Shown here: positions 5,730-7,922 of the stretch, piece by piece
Position numbering within the stretch: the first letter of the stretch is position 1
How the letters are laid out: every line of letters starts with the position of its first letter
Source: an uncultured Moraxella sp.
GTDB taxonomy: Bacteria > Pseudomonadota > Gammaproteobacteria > Pseudomonadales > Moraxellaceae
Assembly: GCA_943908425.1 (NCBI GenBank)
Contig: CALTTC010000044.1
Location: 1-7,922 of the forward strand
Direction: 5' to 3'
DNA length: 7,922 bases
Program-made: the position numbers and the translations under genes
Notes under the pieces: generated by a model
Databases searched by the model: none
What the model was told of the DNA's origin: nothing
The model's input: the letters and a program-made list of their open reading frames with translations, nothing else

Positions 5730-6437
5730 ATGAAAAAGTTACAGTTTAGCCTTATCCTTGCCATCGTCGCGAGCACCCTAGCAGGTTGTGCAACCAGCAA
5801 TCTATTAGGAGAGCCTAGCCAAAATCACCCACAAGCCACAACAACTGCCCAGCAAGTGCTGATTAACGACCGAGTTGTCGCCTTTGCTCGTCCAGCGGCG
5901 GGCACAAATATAGACCCAAGCAGTGCGGTCATTGTCGGCGAAAACCAAAGCTATGTGCTTACGAATGGGGGCTATCAGCTTATCAATCTTATCTCACAGC
6001 TTACCCCAGAGAATTTTAGCGTCAATAATGATTTGCGTTTTTATTCTGCCAATGATGGCAAATTTTCAGGAAAAATGGCACTTAGCTATGTTGCGCTTGA
6101 GCGTGACTTACGCGACCAAGACAAGCGTATTTTATTGCAAAATGGCGCCAAAAACTGCACAAGTGCTGCCGATGTCGCAATGGGGGCACAGCGTTATTGT
6201 TTTGATATTGCTATTGATGGGATAATTTATCCTCGTGTCAATAATTATGAGCTCGTGCGCCGTCAATTTACACCGCTTACCCACCCTTATAGTGTGACCA
6301 TCTATAGCACTGGCAATGCAACAAGCCCCAACGCCCAACGCCCAACACGCACAGGGGCAGAAAAATTGGTGCTACTGCCCTTTGCGCTTGCCTTTGATGT
6401 CGTAACACTACCAGTACAAGTCTTGTCAGCATTATAA
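5730..6437 (+). CDS. Putative outer-membrane lipoprotein of unknown function
   Basis: A 235-residue lipoprotein precursor. Residues 1-19 form a type II signal peptide: MKK, a hydrophobic core, then lipobox LAGC with Cys20 as the lipidated residue. Residue +2 is Ala, not Asp, which under the E. coli Lol rule favours the outer membrane. The mature part has two more Cys (143, 157) that could form a periplasmic disulfide. Its C-terminal end, about 211-235 (KLVLLPFALAFDVVTLPVQVL), is hydrophobic and Pro-rich, reminiscent of the small YceK/YidQ-type lipoproteins, though I cannot confirm membership. GGAG (5721-5724) precedes the ATG by five bases, and the gap after the acyltransferase is 15 bases, so they share a transcript ending at the 6455-6485 terminator. 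Function is not known; pairing with a lipid acyltransferase suggests an envelope role. Confidence 0.85.
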   Translation: MKKLQFSLILAIVASTLAGCATSNLLGEPSQNHPQATTTAQQVLINDRVVAFARPAAGTNIDPSSAVIVGENQSYVLTNGGYQLINLISQLTPENFSVNNDLRFYSANDGKFSGKMALSYVALERDLRDQDKRILLQNGAKNCTSAADVAMGAQRYCFDIAIDGIIYPRVNNYELVRRQFTPLTHPYSVTIYSTGNATSPNAQRPTRTGAEKLVLLPFALAFDVVTLPVQVLSAL

Positions 6438-6454
6438 ATCACTCGCCTATCCGT

Positions 6455-6485
6455 AAGCACTGCTTAATCAAGCGGTGCTTTTTTT
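6455..6485 (+). terminator. Rho-independent terminator of the acyltransferase-lipoprotein unit
   Basis: The arms 6455-6465 and 6470-6480 form an 11-base stem (one G-U pair) closed by a 4-base loop, and a T run covers 6479-6485. It starts 17 bases past the lipoprotein stop codon. Confidence 0.93.
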
Positions 6486-6504
6486 GGCGTTAATTTAAAA
6501 AGCA

Positions 6505-6533
6505 TTGTAATCTTTATAGACTTATGCTATAAC
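6505..6533 (+). promoter_or_regulatory. Promoter of the nfeD-qmcA unit
   Basis: TTGTAA (6505-6510) and TATAAC (6528-6533) are exactly 17 bases apart, and the -10 is preceded by TGC (6525-6527), an extended -10. The predicted start is near 6540, downstream of the TTG at 6538, which supports the ATG at 6565 as the nfeD start. Confidence 0.65.
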
Positions 6534-6564
6534 GGCATTGCCTACGCATTATAAGGAGACACAA

Positions 6565-7008
6565 ATGCAAATAGCGCCTTGGCATTGGTTGATACTTGGC
6601 TTATTGCTACTGATTGCAGAGCTTTTATTGCCAAGTTTTGCGTGTTTGTGGTTTGGTGTGGCGGCGATTATTGTGGCAGGCGTTGCCTTGTTTGCGCCGT
6701 GGTCTTTTTTGACACTCGTGATTTTGTGGCTTAGCCTGTCCACGCTGTTTTGTTTGGCGTGGTTTAAATTTATTAACCCCAAAATTAAAATGCGCACTCG
6801 GGCGGGTCTAGGTGCGTCGGCGATTATTGGCGATACGGGCATGCTACTTAGAGTGCCTGTCCTTGAACAATCCGGCATTGTGCGTTTTAATATCCCAAAA
6901 GCTGGGGCAAGTGAATGGGCGTGCCGTAGTAGCGACCAGCTACAAGTGGGCGACCGTGTCGTGGTTTTGGATATTATTGGCAATGAGCTGTTAGTTGCCA
7001 AAAAATAA
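6565..7008 (+). CDS. NfeD family membrane protein, partner of the SPFH protein
   Basis: A 147-residue inner-membrane protein of the short NfeD type, like E. coli YbbJ. Two to three hydrophobic segments lie at about residues 8-22, 26-43 and 47-66. A soluble OB-fold-like domain follows (about 85-147), with the GDTG turn (89-92), a GIVRF strand (104-108), SEWAC (116-120) and VGDRVVVLDIIGNELLV (128-144). The family pairs with stomatin-like SPFH proteins in membrane microdomains; no enzyme activity is known for the short form, which lacks the ClpP-like protease domain of long NfeD proteins. The ATG at 6565 has AAGGAG (6553-6558) six bases upstream. The in-frame TTG at 6538 has no ribosome-binding site and lies at or before the predicted transcript start, so I reject it. 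The qmcA-like gene begins 11 bases after the stop codon. Confidence 0.88.
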   Translation: MQIAPWHWLILGLLLLIAELLLPSFACLWFGVAAIIVAGVALFAPWSFLTLVILWLSLSTLFCLAWFKFINPKIKMRTRAGLGASAIIGDTGMLLRVPVLEQSGIVRFNIPKAGASEWACRSSDQLQVGDRVVVLDIIGNELLVAKK

Positions 7009-7019
7009 GGTAAATTAAA

Positions 7020-7868
7020 ATGTATATTGCAATTGTATTGATCGCCCTTGTGGTGTTTACAATTTTTAAGGGCGTGCGTATTGTGCCACAAGGCGAAAAA
7101 TGGATTGTCCAGCGTTTGGGGCGTTATCATGCAACCCTAGAGCCAGGGCTTAACCTGATCATTCCTTATATGGACAGAGTTGCCTATAAAGTCACCACAA
7201 AAGACATCGTGCTTGATATTCCAAGCCAAGAAGTCATCACCCGTGACAACGTGGTCATTATCGCCAATGCCGTGGCGTATATCAATATCGTAAGCCCCGA
7301 ATATGCCGTGTATGGGATTGAAGATTATGAGCACGGTATTCGTAACCTTGTACAAACATCCCTGCGTTCTATTGTCGGCGAGATGGATTTGGATAATGCC
7401 TTGTCAAGCCGAGACCAAATCAAAGCCCAGCTTAAACACGCCATCAGCGATGATATTGCCGACTGGGGCATTACCCTAAAAACAGTAGAAATCCAAGACA
7501 TCAAGCCATCTGCGACAATGCAACTGGCAATGGAAGAGCAAGCCGCCGCCGAACGCCAACGCCGTGCGACCGTAACGCGCGCCGATGGACAAAAACAGGC
7601 GGCTATTCTAGAAGCCGATGGACGACTTGAAGCGTCAAGACGTGATGCCGAAGCCCAAGTGGTATTGGCGCGTGGTTCAGAAGAATCTATTCGCTTGATT
7701 TCTGCGGCGATGGACGGTAAAGAAACGCCAGTGATTTATTTGTTAGGTGAGCAATACATTAAGGCAATGACCGATTTGGCACAATCTAATAACGCCAAAA
7801 CTGTGGTCATGCCTGCTGATATCTTAAACACCGTCAAAGGGCTGGTAGGGGATAAATTAAAGGGCTAA
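7020..7868 (+). CDS. qmcA: SPFH/Band 7 (stomatin-prohibitin) protein, QmcA-like
   Basis: A 282-residue membrane-anchored SPFH protein similar to E. coli QmcA (305 residues). A single N-terminal membrane segment (about residues 2-17) precedes the Band 7 domain (about 18-190), with VPQGEKWIVQRLGRY (22-36), LEPGLNLIIPYMDRV (40-54) and LDIPSQEVITRDN (65-77). An Ala/Glu-rich helical region (about 170-225), with repeats such as ADGQKQAAILEADGRLEA, probably forms the coiled coil used in oligomer assembly. The short tail ends in VVMPADILNTVKGLVGDKLKG. Family members build large ring or cage assemblies, and QmcA associates with the FtsH-HflKC protease complex. The ribosome-binding site AAGGT (7007-7011) overlaps the nfeD stop codon, so the two genes are co-transcribed. 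The last base of the TAA stop is the first base of the heptamer array; no terminator is visible in the window. Confidence 0.92.
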   Translation: MYIAIVLIALVVFTIFKGVRIVPQGEKWIVQRLGRYHATLEPGLNLIIPYMDRVAYKVTTKDIVLDIPSQEVITRDNVVIIANAVAYINIVSPEYAVYGIEDYEHGIRNLVQTSLRSIVGEMDLDNALSSRDQIKAQLKHAISDDIADWGITLKTVEIQDIKPSATMQLAMEEQAAAERQRRATVTRADGQKQAAILEADGRLEASRRDAEAQVVLARGSEESIRLISAAMDGKETPVIYLLGEQYIKAMTDLAQSNNAKTVVMPADILNTVKGLVGDKLKG

Positions 7869-7922
7869 CGATTCACGATTCACGATTCACGATTCACGAT
7901 TCACGATTCACGATTCACGATT
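7868..7922. repeat. Heptanucleotide tandem repeat (CACGATT)n
   Basis: Seven perfect copies of CACGATT (7874-7922) follow a partial 6-base copy (7868-7873), with no variant base, and the array runs off the window edge, so its full length is unknown. It starts on the last base of the SPFH stop codon. The forward strand has no stop codon in any frame (the 21-base cycle reads HDSRFTI), while every reverse frame meets TGA. Perfect short arrays with a unit not divisible by three are typical slippage substrates and are used for phase variation in some host-adapted bacteria, but this one lies outside the visible coding sequence. Confidence 0.95.

Noticed and set aside
5923..6225. 100-residue open frame inside the lipoprotein gene
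   Set aside because: Shadow frame with a Met/Leu/Ser-biased translation; the lipoprotein frame has a signal peptide, lipobox and ribosome-binding site.
6549..7130. 193-residue open frame on the minus strand over nfeD
   Set aside because: It is antisense to nfeD and the start of qmcA, its translation resembles no family, and it has no ribosome-binding site; nfeD and qmcA are well supported.
7868..7922. CRISPR array
   Set aside because: The 7-base unit is contiguous with no spacers, so it is a simple tandem repeat.

Overview
The window looks like ordinary chromosomal DNA from a gamma-proteobacterium of the family Moraxellaceae, most likely Moraxella. The basis is AT-rich sequence with AT-rich promoters, proteins that resemble gamma-proteobacterial SlyD, TyrB, QmcA/NfeD and M61-PDZ peptidases, and strong visible depletion of GATC, the site of MboI from Moraxella bovis. 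The genus is inferred; no rRNA or other marker lies in the window. I see no phage, transposon, CRISPR array or integrase, and I did not find a clear undescribed system.

Layout from left to right. Positions 1-60 hold a near-perfect sigma70 promoter firing leftward off the window, with features of a stable-RNA promoter. A symmetric terminator (75-108) separates it from slyD (123-608, minus), a peptidyl-prolyl isomerase and metal-binding chaperone. slyD diverges from a cytoplasmic M61 metallopeptidase with a PDZ domain (739-2574, plus), followed closely by a dienelactone-hydrolase-family alpha/beta hydrolase (2613-3356). A 246-bp AT-rich, repeat-dense intergenic region precedes tyrB (3603-4799), the aromatic amino acid aminotransferase, which ends at a strong terminator. 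After a gene-poor stretch with one good promoter, a PlsC-like acyltransferase (5079-5714) and a small lipoprotein of unknown function (5730-6437) form a two-gene unit that ends at another strong terminator. The last unit is an NfeD-family membrane protein (6565-7008) plus a QmcA/stomatin-like SPFH protein (7020-7868), a classic membrane-microdomain pair. The final base of the SPFH stop codon is also the first base of a heptanucleotide tandem array that runs to the window edge.

All genes except slyD read rightward. They look like several short transcription units rather than one operon: slyD alone; M61 with or without the hydrolase; tyrB alone; acyltransferase-lipoprotein; nfeD-qmcA. The last two units both concern the cell envelope. 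The points most worth a second look are the heptamer array, the stable-RNA-type promoter at the left edge, the operator-like repeats before tyrB, and the GATC/GGCC depletion.
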